Assembly (NCBI GenBank): GCA_963818695.1
Contig: CAWFTG010000001.1
Coordinates: 372,001 to 436,000 of the forward strand
DNA from: AP-15 sp963818695
GTDB taxonomy: Bacteria > Pseudomonadota > Alphaproteobacteria > ATCC43930 > CGMCC-115725
Reading direction: 5' to 3'
Length of the DNA stretch: 64,000 nt
Shown: in pieces, positions 9,390 to 17,585 of the stretch
Position numbering within the stretch: position 1 is the first letter of the stretch
Layout of the letters: every line of letters starts with the position of its first letter
Notes under the pieces: generated by a model
The model's database searches: none
The model's input: only the letters and a program-made list of their open reading frames with translations
Told to the model about the DNA's origin: nothing
Translations under genes and position numbers: made by a program

Positions 9390-10363
9390 AGCTCGATCTC
9401 GAGACCCTGGAGACCGCGGCGGCGTTTGTTCATCAGATCGTGCCGCCGACCCCGCAATATTGCTGGCCACTGCTGACCAGGCGGGTCGGCGCCGAGCTGT
9501 GGGTGAAGCATGAGAACCACACGCCTATCGGCTCCTTCAAGATCCGGGGCGGGCTGGTTTATCTCGACGCGGTCAGGCGGTCGCAGCCCGATATCCGGGG
9601 CGTGGTGACCGCAACCACGGGCAACCACGGCCAGAGCATCGCGCTCGCCGCGGCGCGGCTGGGGCTCGATGCGAGGATTGTCGTGCCCCACGGCAACAGC
9701 GTCGAGAAGAACCGGGCGATGGCCGGATTCGGTGCGCTGCTCGTCGAAGCCGGACACGATTTCCAGGCCGCGTTCGAGCATGCGACCGAATTGGCCCAAC
9801 GCGAAAAGCGGCATTTCGTGCACTCCTACGATCCGCTGCTGGTGCGCGGCGTCGCCAGCTACGCGCTCGAACTGTTCCGCGCGGTTCCCAACCTCGACGT
9901 GGTCTATGTCCCGATCGGGCTCGGCAGCGGCATCTCGGGGGTGATCGCGGCGCGCGACGCGCTGGGGCTTCGCACCGAGATCGTCGGCGTCGTCGCCGCC
10001 AACGCCCCGACCTATGCGCTGTCCTTCGCCGCCGGCGCGCCGGTCAGCACCAATTCCGCCGACACGATGGCCGGCGGGCTCGCCGTGCGGGTGCCCGACC
10101 CGGAAGCGCTCGACATAATCCGCCGCGGCGCCGCGCGGATTGTCACCGTCTCTGAGGCCGAGATGCGCCGCGCGATGCGCATCCTGTTCAGCGACACCCA
10201 CAACGCCGCCGAGGGCGCCGGTGCCGCAGCCCTCGCCGCCGCTTTGCAGGACCGCGCTCGCCTCGCCGGCAAGCGGGTCGCCGTCATTCAATCCGGCGGC
10301 AACATCGACCGCACACTCTTCGCCGAAGTGCTCGCGGAGGAAGACGCGGCAGCGATACCTTAG
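9386..10363 (+). CDS. Threonine/serine dehydratase (PLP-dependent)
   Basis: The 325-residue product is a fold-type II PLP enzyme. The Schiff-base lysine is K52 in IGSFKIRGG. TATTGNHGQS (about residues 73-82) is the substrate loop, and PIGLGSGISG near residue 175 is the glycine-rich phosphate-binding loop. It lacks a C-terminal ACT regulatory domain, so it resembles the short catabolic-type threonine dehydratases rather than full-length feedback-regulated IlvA. Its ATG overlaps the stop of the upstream dehydrogenase (ATGA), so the two are probably translated together. Its stop overlaps the convergent gene's stop by 4 bases. Confidence 0.9.
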   Translation: MKLDLETLETAAAFVHQIVPPTPQYCWPLLTRRVGAELWVKHENHTPIGSFKIRGGLVYLDAVRRSQPDIRGVVTATTGNHGQSIALAAARLGLDARIVVPHGNSVEKNRAMAGFGALLVEAGHDFQAAFEHATELAQREKRHFVHSYDPLLVRGVASYALELFRAVPNLDVVYVPIGLGSGISGVIAARDALGLRTEIVGVVAANAPTYALSFAAGAPVSTNSADTMAGGLAVRVPDPEALDIIRRGAARIVTVSEAEMRRAMRILFSDTHNAAEGAGAAALAAALQDRARLAGKRVAVIQSGGNIDRTLFAEVLAEEDAAAIP

Positions 10364-11211
10364 GCAATGCGAAGCGCCAGAACCTCGTCACGTCTGTGGC
10401 CGGCGATCGTCGCGGCTACCGCCGCGATAAATGCGCCGACCAGCATTGAGAAGGCAGTAAAAAACGCGCCGGTCGCAGCTACTTTGCGAGCCGTATCGGC
10501 GGCTTGGCGGGCTTTAACTTCGGCGTCCTTGGCCTTGGCGATGACGTCATCGACCCGCTTTTGGGCGTCGGCTTGGCTGATCCCGGTCCGGGCGGCGACA
10601 AGCTGGGCGAGATAGGTCTTATCCGATGGTGGGACGTCGCCATTGCGCAGCCCCGAAACGATGATTCTGGTAGCTTCGGCGCGGACATCCTGTGGGCTGG
10701 CGTTGGCGTCCGGGTGGTCGGAGCGGAACAAAGTGTCGACCAGATAGCCCGTCGGATCGACATTGCCCGACTGACCTGCGGCCGCGCCGGAGCCCTGGGC
10801 TGCGGCGGTGGCGAGCGAGCCCGCGCCTCGCGCTGCGCTCCCGACCACGGAGGAGACGACAGACGACAGCGCCGCCGCCATGATCACGGCAGCGACGGCC
10901 CACGCGAGAAAGCCGTGAGCTGTGTCGCGGAAGTAAACTTCGTCAGTATGAACCCCGACCCATTTGGTCCGCAACCGACCGGTGACATAGCCGCCCAACG
11001 CGGCCGACAGCCATTGCACAATGATCAGCCAAACCGCCGCCCAGACGCCGAATGTGGTCGCCGAGGGCCCGGAATTATACCATGGCGACACCGAAGCCAA
11101 GCCAAGGCCAGACCCGAGGGCCAGCAGTATCAGCGCGGCCGCGGCGATCGCGAACGCGCCGGCGATGATCGCCGGCCATGAGACCGCTGAAACTGACGCT
11201 TTCGACGGCAC
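10360..11211 (-). CDS. Membrane protein of unknown function with Ala-rich cytoplasmic loop
   Basis: I see two N-terminal membrane segments (WPAIIAGAFAIAAAALILLAL and FGVWAAVWLIIVQWLSAALG), then a glycine-rich YVTGRLRTKW, a third (HGFLAWAVAAVIMAAALSSV), a soluble helix-rich loop (ISQADAQKRVDDVIAKAKDAE) and a last pair of hydrophobic segments (FFTAFSMLVGAFIAAVAATIAG). Similar proteins are common and uncharacterised in alphaproteobacteria. A well-placed ATG at 11266 (MQSSSDLVRDG) lies one frame off, so a one-base indel probably separates the natural start from this body. I give the in-frame GTG at 11211 as the supported start. Confidence 0.7.
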   Translation of the reverse strand: MPSKASVSAVSWPAIIAGAFAIAAAALILLALGSGLGLASVSPWYNSGPSATTFGVWAAVWLIIVQWLSAALGGYVTGRLRTKWVGVHTDEVYFRDTAHGFLAWAVAAVIMAAALSSVVSSVVGSAARGAGSLATAAAQGSGAAAGQSGNVDPTGYLVDTLFRSDHPDANASPQDVRAEATRIIVSGLRNGDVPPSDKTYLAQLVAARTGISQADAQKRVDDVIAKAKDAEVKARQAADTARKVAATGAFFTAFSMLVGAFIAAVAATIAGHRRDEVLALRIA

Positions 11212-11288
11212 CGCTCCGGGCTGTGACAACTTGCCCGTCTCGCACCAGATCGCTCGAGCTTTGCATGATCCCCCCCTCGCCCTTCCGG

Positions 11289-11363
11289 TTAGTGCCAGAG
11301 CAGCAACAGAATGATGATGATGGGGATCGGAATCCCCAGAAGCCATAACAGGATTGCACCCAC
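11289..11363 (-). CDS. 24-residue hydrophobic small protein
   Basis: A GTG-started frame encodes VGAILLWLLGIPIPIIII plus LLLLWH. A perfect GGAGGA ribosome site lies 7 bases upstream (plus-strand TCCTCC at 11371-11376). The peptide is a single membrane helix with an IPIP kink. The ribosome site and the strong hydrophobic bias make this a credible gene although it is far below the usual annotation size. It lies upstream of the membrane protein at 10360-11211 on the same strand. The function is unknown. Confidence 0.6.
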   Translation of the reverse strand: MGAILLWLLGIPIPIIIILLLLWH

Positions 11364-11489
11364 GGTTGCGTCCTCCAAAGATCGATTGCCTAAAAAAACA
11401 GCAAGGGGATGACAACGTTCCGTGCAGACTGCGTCGATTTTCAATCAAACGGAAGGGGTAGGTTGCCGATGTTCGCTGTTTCCGAGTCT

Positions 11490-12644
11490 TCAGCCTTTGG
11501 CAATTTCGCGGGCGATGACCAGCCGCTGGATGTCGCTGGTGCCCTCGTAGATCTGGCAGACGCGGACGTCGCGGTAGATGCGCTCGACCGGGAAATCGGC
11601 GACATAGCCGTAGCCGCCATGGATCTGGATCGCGTCGGAGGCGACCCGTTCGGCGATCTCGGAGGCGAAGAGCTTGGCCATCGACGCCTCCTTGATGCAG
11701 GGCTCGCCGGCATCGCGCCGCGCCGCGGCGTCGAGCACCAGACCGCGCGCCGCGGCGATCTGGGTCGCCATGTCTGCGAGGCGGAACGCGACCGCCTGCT
11801 GCTCGATGATCGGCTTGCCGAAGGCCTCGCGCTCGTGGGCATAGGCAAGCGCGGCCTCATAGGCCGCGCGCGCCATGCCGATCGACTGGGCGCCGACGCC
11901 GATGCGGCCGCCTTCGAGGTTGGAGAGCGCGATCTTGTAGCCTTCGCCTTCCGCGCCCAGCATCAGATCGGGGGTCAGCTCGACGTCCTCGAAGACGAGC
12001 TGCGCGGTGTCGGAGGCCCGCTGGCCGAGCTTGTGCTCGACCCGCGCAACACGAAAACCGGGGCTGTCGGTCGGCACGAGAAAGGCGCTGATGCCCTTCT
12101 TGCCTTGTTCGGGGTCGGTCACCGCGAAGACGATCGCGATTTGCGCATGCTTGCCGGAGGAGATGAACTGCTTGGTGCCGCTGAGCACCCAGCGGTTGTC
12201 ATGGCGCCGCGCTCGCGTTTTGATCGCCGCTGCGTCGGAGCCGGCCTGGGGCTCAGTAAGACAGAAGCAGGCGAGCATCTCACCCTTCGCCATCGGCATG
12301 AGAAAGCGCCGCTTCTGCTCCTCCGAACCGTATTCCAACACCGGCATGCAGGCGACCGAGTTCTGCACGCTGAGAATCGTCGCGACAGCGCCCTCGCCGG
12401 CCGCGATCTCCTCCATGACCAGCGCGTAGCCGATATGGTCGGCCCCCGCCCCGCCATGTTCCTCCGGCACCAACATGCCCATGAACCCGAGCTTGCCGAG
12501 TTCGGCGACCGCCTCGGCTGGAAACCGCGCCTCGCGGTCGCGCTCCGCGGCATGCGGTACCAGCCAGTCGCGCGCAAAATCCCGCGCGACATCGCGCAAA
12601 ATACGGTGCTCGTCTGTCAGCCTCATCGGATAAGCCTCATTCAA
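11490..12644 (-). CDS. Acyl-CoA dehydrogenase
   Basis: The 384-residue flavoprotein would oxidise an acyl-CoA to the 2-enoyl-CoA, passing electrons to ETF. N-terminal helical domain: RLTDEHRILRDVARDFARD. Flavin and substrate motifs: CFCLTEPQAGSDAAAIKTRA and KQFISSG. The C-terminal domain carries HGGYGYVADFPVERIYRDVR and the catalytic Glu in QIYEGTSDIQRLVIAREI (about residue 367), the position used by short- and medium-chain enzymes. The length is standard and no frameshift is seen. The substrate cannot be assigned: no thiolase or hydratase is nearby. The ORF on the opposite strand over this gene is a high-GC shadow. Confidence 0.93.
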   Translation of the reverse strand: MNEAYPMRLTDEHRILRDVARDFARDWLVPHAAERDREARFPAEAVAELGKLGFMGMLVPEEHGGAGADHIGYALVMEEIAAGEGAVATILSVQNSVACMPVLEYGSEEQKRRFLMPMAKGEMLACFCLTEPQAGSDAAAIKTRARRHDNRWVLSGTKQFISSGKHAQIAIVFAVTDPEQGKKGISAFLVPTDSPGFRVARVEHKLGQRASDTAQLVFEDVELTPDLMLGAEGEGYKIALSNLEGGRIGVGAQSIGMARAAYEAALAYAHEREAFGKPIIEQQAVAFRLADMATQIAAARGLVLDAAARRDAGEPCIKEASMAKLFASEIAERVASDAIQIHGGYGYVADFPVERIYRDVRVCQIYEGTSDIQRLVIAREIAKG

Positions 12645-12649
12645 TGACT

Positions 12650-13021
12650 TCAGTGTCCGACCAGCTTTGCCACAGCGAAAACGGCCCCGACGATCGCAAC
12701 GATGTTGACGACGAGCAAACCTAGAATCAGGCCAAATACTCGGTTCAGAATGTCCGCCTTGATCGCCTCGATTTTCGCTTCGAGACGCAGCTCGGATTGG
12801 CGCAGCTCGTTGCGGAGATCGGCGATCTCGGCCTTGAGCTCACTCCGAAGCTCGGCAAGCTCTGCCTTGAGCCCGCCGCGAAGATCGCCGATGTCTGCCT
12901 TTGTAGGAAAATCGGCGGCCTGCGACGCCTCCTGCAGCGTGACGACGACTGCTTCGGCTTGCGGATCGCTGAAGCCGGCTTCCCGCAATCGTTTGGCAAC
13001 CCTCAGCGTGTCTATCGCCAT
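12650..13021 (-). CDS. Coiled-coil membrane-anchored protein (DUF1640/CCDC90-like)
   Basis: The 123-residue product begins MAIDTLRVAKRLREAGFSDPQAEAVV. It continues with a heptad coiled coil (LKAELAELRSELKAEIADLR) and ends with a single membrane helix (VFGLILGLLVVNIVAIVGAVFAV). This architecture matches the DUF1640 family, which is widespread in proteobacteria and related to the mitochondrial MCU regulator family. Its bacterial role is unknown. I chose the ATG at 13021 over longer upstream frames because the family starts there. It follows the acyl-CoA dehydrogenase start by 5 bases on the same strand and so lies upstream of it. Confidence 0.8.
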   Translation of the reverse strand: MAIDTLRVAKRLREAGFSDPQAEAVVVTLQEASQAADFPTKADIGDLRGGLKAELAELRSELKAEIADLRNELRQSELRLEAKIEAIKADILNRVFGLILGLLVVNIVAIVGAVFAVAKLVGH

Positions 13022-13396
13022 TCTGCAACGCCCGAACGGGACTTTATTACCGCATGGCGACCATAGCCCGAGCGGAAAAATCGTCGGATTGCTGCCGACC
13101 GGCACATTCGTGCTGGGGTACGGCACGCCCTTTCTCTCGGTGACCGACACGCCGTTCGCGCAGGCCGGCGTGAGTGATTGGCCATCGCGGTGCCGGAACC
13201 CACGAGCGCGGGCCTTTGAGTTCCGCTCTAATCTGTCGGCAATGGGCGCGCCGGCGGCGCGAGAAGACAAGCGGCTTATTGCTCGAGGGTACCGCGCGGC
13301 CGACCGGCCGATAATTTGCAACGCAAGTGACGACTTCGGGCTTGTTCTGTTGCCGTTCTTGACGGTGCCGTGTTAAGGGGTTGACAGCGGTCAATC

Positions 13397-13489
<93 letters not shown>

Positions 13490-13504
13490 ATAGTCATTCG
13501 CTAC

Positions 13505-13762
13505 TGGCCTTTTCCCGGCATAGCTTGCGCCTGCACCGCGATGGCCGCCGGCCTCATAGCCTGCGCGATGACGACGTCGGCACCGCCCGCTTCGAGCGAA
13601 CGCGCCTCCGCCACATTGTCGCAACCCAAGCCGCCGGCCTTCCACACTGGGGCGGTGAGCGCCGGCTGCTTTGAAGCCGCTCATCGTCGCCTGAACGATC
13701 GGGTGGGTAACGCCGAGCAATTGACGACACCGGTGTGTGGCCACATCGAACTCACCTCCCAT
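13505..13762 (-). pseudogene. Nitronate monooxygenase remnant with internal deletion
   Basis: The minus-strand ATG at 13762 gives RQLLGVTHPIVQATMSGF, the N-terminus of 2-nitropropane dioxygenase-type FMN enzymes. After a gap and frame changes the strand reads NVAEARSLEAGGADVVIAQ and GYEAGGHRG, the later FMN-phosphate motif. About half the gene between these is gone. It begins directly after tRNA-Ser on the opposite strand. Confidence 0.7.
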
Positions 13763-13938
13763 GGCGCCCAAAAACATTACTCTAGAGCAGATTCCGACCA
13801 GATGACGGCGGTGCATAGGAGGACCTTGCGCAACTTCCGCGGATATCTCCCGTTCTCAATTGCCTGGTCTGCCCTTATTTTAGTTCTCCTGAACACCGGC
13901 AACGGGCGTGCCCTTGGCTGCACGCGCAAGGAGTAACA

Positions 13939-14619
13939 ATGGCGGAAAAGGATCCGGCGGAAAGCGGTCGACGCCTGCATGTCACAACGCTCCTCGTCGC
14001 CTCGCGCCGGGCGCTCGACAACGCATTGTCCGAGCTGGGCTTTCCCGAGGATGACGACCGAGTGGTTGAGCACGACGGCCGCCTTGCTTTTCTGACTTGC
14101 TCGCATGAAGAGGATTGCGACGATATGTTCGCGCTGATCAGCGAATTGTCGTCGCGCGGCGAAAGCTGGGAGTTGCAGTCGCGCATCGACGCCGAGCCCG
14201 GACGCGCCATCTACCAATCCTTTGCACGATATCGCCCTGTCGAGGCGGTGGACGCGGCCGTCGAGGACGAACCGGAGCCGGACACCCCCGACACGCCGCT
14301 GCACGATGTCGAGACGGCGGAAGGCCTGTCGGCGCTGAAGCGCATCCTGAAGCGGATCGAGCCAGCCGACGCGTTTGCGACGATCCGGGCCGGCCGCGAC
14401 GGCCGCGCCACCGCCCGCGTCCTGCGCCGCGGTTCGCGGCGGCTGCTGGCGGCGGCGACCGCGGCCGACGAGTTCGACACTGCGCAGCATCATCCGAGAG
14501 ATCCTGCCCAATGTCATGCTCGACGTCGCGATGAAGCCGCCCGGCTAAGCGAGGCTGGGAAACCGGAGGACGCTACTCTCATTGGCGCACCCGCGAGTGC
14601 AGCGCGGGGGTGCGGATGA
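13939..14619 (+). CDS. Hypothetical protein upstream of ycjX
   Basis: I do not recognise this family. The first ~180 residues look like a compact soluble domain (LHVTTLLVASRRALDNALSE, LAFLTCSHEEDCDDMFALIS) followed by an acidic linker (DEPEPDTPDTPL) and an Arg-rich helix. A one-base shift near 14480 would give LRSIIREILPNVMLDVAMK and a stop at 14548, which looks more natural than the Arg/Ala-rich tail that runs on to 14619. A frameshift at the 3' end is therefore likely. The start has GGAG seven bases upstream. It precedes ycjX on the same strand and may be cotranscribed. Confidence 0.6.
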   Translation: MAEKDPAESGRRLHVTTLLVASRRALDNALSELGFPEDDDRVVEHDGRLAFLTCSHEEDCDDMFALISELSSRGESWELQSRIDAEPGRAIYQSFARYRPVEAVDAAVEDEPEPDTPDTPLHDVETAEGLSALKRILKRIEPADAFATIRAGRDGRATARVLRRGSRRLLAAATAADEFDTAQHHPRDPAQCHARRRDEAARLSEAGKPEDATLIGAPASAARGCG

Positions 14620-16028
14620 TCAGCCCGGACATGCGCGCGCTCGATAAGCTGCCCAGCCTGACGGCGCTGATCCGTGACAGCACGCTGCGTCTCGCCGTTA
14701 CCGGACTCAGCCGGTCCGGCAAGACCGCGTTCATCACCAGCCTGGTTCACAATCTCTTGAGTGCCGCCGGCAGGCCGGGCCGTCTGCCATTCCTGCGGGC
14801 TGCCGCGGAGCGGCGGATTATTGGCGCGCGGCTGCTCGCGCCCGAAGCCGACGATGTGCCTCCGTTCCCGCTCGAGGAAACGGTCGCAGCGCTCGCCGCC
14901 GACCCGCCGCACTGGCCCGCGAGCACGGCCGATTTGCGACGGGTGCGGCTCTCACTGCGGTTCTCCTCGGAGAGCCTCCTTCGGATGGCCAAGCTGCTCG
15001 GCGCCGCCGCCGAATTGTCCGTCGAAATTCTCGATTATCCCGGCGAATGGCTGCTCGATTTGCCGTTGCTGCAGCAGAGCTATGACGATTGGTCGCGCGC
15101 GACCCTCGCCTTGGCGCGCCGCGGGGTGCGCGCCACGCTCGCCCGCGATTGGCTCGATTTTGTGGCCCGCCATCCGGCAGATCGCGCCGGCGATCCGCAA
15201 ACGGTGTTGCGGGCATATGAACTCTACCGTGGCTATCTTGACGCTTGTCGAGAACGCGAGCAGTTGAGCCTGCTGCAGCCGGGACGCCTTCTGAACCCCG
15301 GGCAGATCGCCGATCCTTCTGTGCTGCAGCTTTGCCCGCTGCCGCTGGCGATCGGAGCGCGGGCGCCGCCCGGCAGCCTCGCCGCGACGATGGAGGCGCG
15401 TTTCGAGGCGTACAAGCGCACGATCGTGCAGCCCTTCTTCGCGCAGCTCGCCAGAAACGTGGACCGGCAAATCGTACTCGTCGACGCGCTGCGTGCGCTT
15501 AACGCCGGCGAAGAGGCCTTCGGCGATAACCGTCTGGCGCTCGAGACGATTCTAGCCGCGTTCCGCTTCGGCAGGCGAGGCCTGCTGCGCCGGCTGTTCG
15601 GCGCTCGCATCGACCGGGTCCTGTTTGCCGCGACGAAGGCGGACCATGTCCCGGCGTTGCAGCGCGACCATCTCGAAGCGCTCATGGCAAATCTGGTGGA
15701 AGCCCCGAGTTTGCGCGCCAAAGCCGCCCGTGCCCGCGTCGCGGCAACCGCGCTCGCTTCGATCCGCTGCACCGAGGATGGCACCGACGTGATCGACGGG
15801 CGCAAGGTCGATATAGTCGTCGGATTGCCCGAAGGCGGCGAGCGGCGCATTCGCTTTTTCCCCGGAATCGTGCCGGTGACGCCGCCGCCAAGCGGCTTTT
15901 GGGGCGAGCGGTTCACACAATTTCCGGTCTTCCAGCCGCCGCGGATCACGAGTGCAGCAGCCAACGGCATTCCCCATATAAATCTCGACAAGGCGCTCGA
16001 TTTTCTGCTGGAGGACGCCCTCAAATGA
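14616..16028 (+). CDS. ycjX: YcjX family predicted P-loop NTPase
   Basis: The product has a Walker A loop GLSRSGKT at about residues 30-37, followed by AFITSLVHNLL. Later blocks are typical of the DUF463/YcjX family: VEILDYPGEWLLDLPLL with the switch-like DYPGEW, DRVLFAATKADHVPALQRDH with a TKAD base-recognition-like motif, and VVGLPEGG with FFPGIVPVTPP near the end. YcjX is a stress-associated GTPase of unclear target. The length (~470) is normal. An in-frame GTG at 14610 is an alternative start. It is followed by ycjF, the usual partner. Confidence 0.9.
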   Translation: MISPDMRALDKLPSLTALIRDSTLRLAVTGLSRSGKTAFITSLVHNLLSAAGRPGRLPFLRAAAERRIIGARLLAPEADDVPPFPLEETVAALAADPPHWPASTADLRRVRLSLRFSSESLLRMAKLLGAAAELSVEILDYPGEWLLDLPLLQQSYDDWSRATLALARRGVRATLARDWLDFVARHPADRAGDPQTVLRAYELYRGYLDACREREQLSLLQPGRLLNPGQIADPSVLQLCPLPLAIGARAPPGSLAATMEARFEAYKRTIVQPFFAQLARNVDRQIVLVDALRALNAGEEAFGDNRLALETILAAFRFGRRGLLRRLFGARIDRVLFAATKADHVPALQRDHLEALMANLVEAPSLRAKAARARVAATALASIRCTEDGTDVIDGRKVDIVVGLPEGGERRIRFFPGIVPVTPPPSGFWGERFTQFPVFQPPRITSAAANGIPHINLDKALDFLLEDALK

Positions 16029-16042
16029 TCACCCTCGGCGAC

Positions 16043-16205
16043 CGCCGTTTGTTTCCTCTCCCTCCGCCGGCCGGGGGGAGAGGGCAGGGTGAGGGGGGCC
16101 GACGAGCACGCTCCCCCGATGCCCACCCCACCCTCCCGTCCCCACGGATCAAGTCCGTGGGCCGAAGGCTCACGCGCGCCGCGCCCCCTTCCCTCCCCCC
16201 AAGGG
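16043..16205. repeat. Composite palindromic repeat cluster between ycjX and ycjF
   Basis: An R2-like arm pair (CTCCCTCCGCC ... GGGGGGAGAGG) is followed by the R3 hairpin CCCACGGATCAAGTCCGTGGG (16141-16161) with its GCCGAAGGC tail, then another C-rich/G-rich pair ending at 16205. The R3 unit recurs inverted at 50299-50327. Confidence 0.7.
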
Positions 16206-16221
16206 GCAGAGAGGCGCTCAT

Positions 16222-17196
16222 ATGACGATCGAAACGGAGTTGACGCGGGAAAAACTGCGGCCGCGCATTCTCGAAACCGAGGAAACCGGGCGGCTCGAGC
16301 TGAGCCTCCCAGCGGCTCCCACGACGGACCTGCCCGCTCCGCGAACTCAGCGGCCTCGGTCGCCAATTCGCGTCGCGGCGAGCGGCCTCGGCATTCTCGT
16401 CCTCGGCGTCATTGGCATTGACTTCGTCCAATTCATCGATGGCGCGTTTGCGCATGGGGCCGGGCTCGGCATAGCCGCGACAGCCGCGGTGGCGGCTGGT
16501 TGCGGCGGCGCTGCTTACTGGCTTGTGGCCGAGCTGCGAGGCCTGTGGCGGCTGCGCTCCGCCGAGCGCCTGAGAAGCTTGATCCCGTTCGCCATGGCGG
16601 ACGAGTTGAAGGCGGAGATCGATGCCGCTGCGGCAATCATGGCGGCCAACCCGCTGTTGAGCGAGGCGGTCGCCCGCTATCGTACCGTTCGCGAAGCGCA
16701 TCACAGCGGGCGTGACGCGCTCGAACTGTTTTCCCGCTTTGTCCTGGCCCCGGCCGACCGCCTAGCCGAGGCCGCGATCCGCCGCGCCGCGACGCAAGCC
16801 TTTGCGATAAATGCGGTCAGCCCGACCGCGCTGCTCGATACGCTGTTGTTCGCCGCCCGCGCGCTGCGCCTCATTCGCGAAATCGCCGAGATCTACGGCC
16901 AGCGCCCAGGGCTGGCCGGCACCGTACACCTGATGCGCCGGCTCGCGAGCGGCGCTGCCATGGTCGGAGCCGTGGATCTGGTCGGCGGCATTCTGGTGCA
17001 GCAGCTCGGCGGCGCAGTCATGGAGCGGCTCAGCGCCAGCGCCGCCGAAAGCGCCTACGCCGCGCAAAAGATGGCCCGCCTGGGCATCATCGCAATGGCG
17101 CTGTGCCGCCCCGTCGACTTCCGCCCCGGCGAAGTTCCCTCACTGCGCACCCTCGTCTCGAATCTCCGCAAGTCCAACACCGATAAGGCCGAGTGA
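16222..17196 (+). CDS. ycjF: YcjF family membrane protein (TIGR01620/DUF697)
   Basis: The 324-residue product has a Pro-rich N-terminal tail, two close membrane helices (ASGLGILVLGVIGIDFVQFI and GLGIAATAAVAAGCGGAAYW) and a C-terminal DUF697 domain (NAVSPTALLDTLLFAARALR, IREIAEIYGQRPGLAGTVHL, SGAAMVGAVDLVGGILVQQL). YcjF normally lies directly behind ycjX and is thought to act with it at the membrane. Here the pair is separated by about 190 bases of palindromic repeats, a spacing that may weaken coupling. Confidence 0.9.
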   Translation: MTIETELTREKLRPRILETEETGRLELSLPAAPTTDLPAPRTQRPRSPIRVAASGLGILVLGVIGIDFVQFIDGAFAHGAGLGIAATAAVAAGCGGAAYWLVAELRGLWRLRSAERLRSLIPFAMADELKAEIDAAAAIMAANPLLSEAVARYRTVREAHHSGRDALELFSRFVLAPADRLAEAAIRRAATQAFAINAVSPTALLDTLLFAARALRLIREIAEIYGQRPGLAGTVHLMRRLASGAAMVGAVDLVGGILVQQLGGAVMERLSASAAESAYAAQKMARLGIIAMALCRPVDFRPGEVPSLRTLVSNLRKSNTDKAE

Positions 17197-17585
17197 TCCC
17201 CACAACCCTTCTTAGTGGTATCGTAGCCGACAATCAATGAGTACGTGCGTCCGAAATTTTGCCATAATGGCATGCTAAGTTGAGAGATTCGCACAGGCAA
17301 CTGCTCAGTCTCGCTCGGATGACGATTACGGCCCTACTCTCCAATCACCCAGCACAGCGAGCGCTGGCTGTTATTGCTGGCTGTTTTTTCGCTGTTCCTT
17401 CTTCACCCCCATCGTCAAAACCTGAAGAATTCCGCCTGCTTACACTCACTCCGGCTGCTTTGTCGCTGCATTATCAGCGATATCAGCCAGCGCTTCTTGC
17501 TGACGCGCTTGAAAAAGCTTGCCGCAGCACCCCAAGCGGCACGACATTTGCGTAAGTGAAGCACCCCGCCCGGGAGGTCAGTCTC
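17197..17585. other. Intergenic region upstream of the liv operon, with dispersed-repeat motifs
   Basis: No gene is supported. The palindrome TGCCATAATGGCA (17260-17272) and hairpin TCGCTG-CATTAT-CAGCGA (17463-17480) match those at 7.67-7.79 kb. GGGAGG just before 17586 is the ribosome site of the next gene. Confidence 0.5.

Noticed and set aside
11409..12647. 412-residue open frame opposite the acyl-CoA dehydrogenase
   Set aside because: It is rich in Arg, His and Asp, has no family features and lies wholly opposite a conserved gene: a GC-driven shadow.
13381..13386. TTGACA as tRNA-Ser promoter -35 box
   Set aside because: The matching -10 position would fall inside the tRNA, so it cannot be its promoter as placed.
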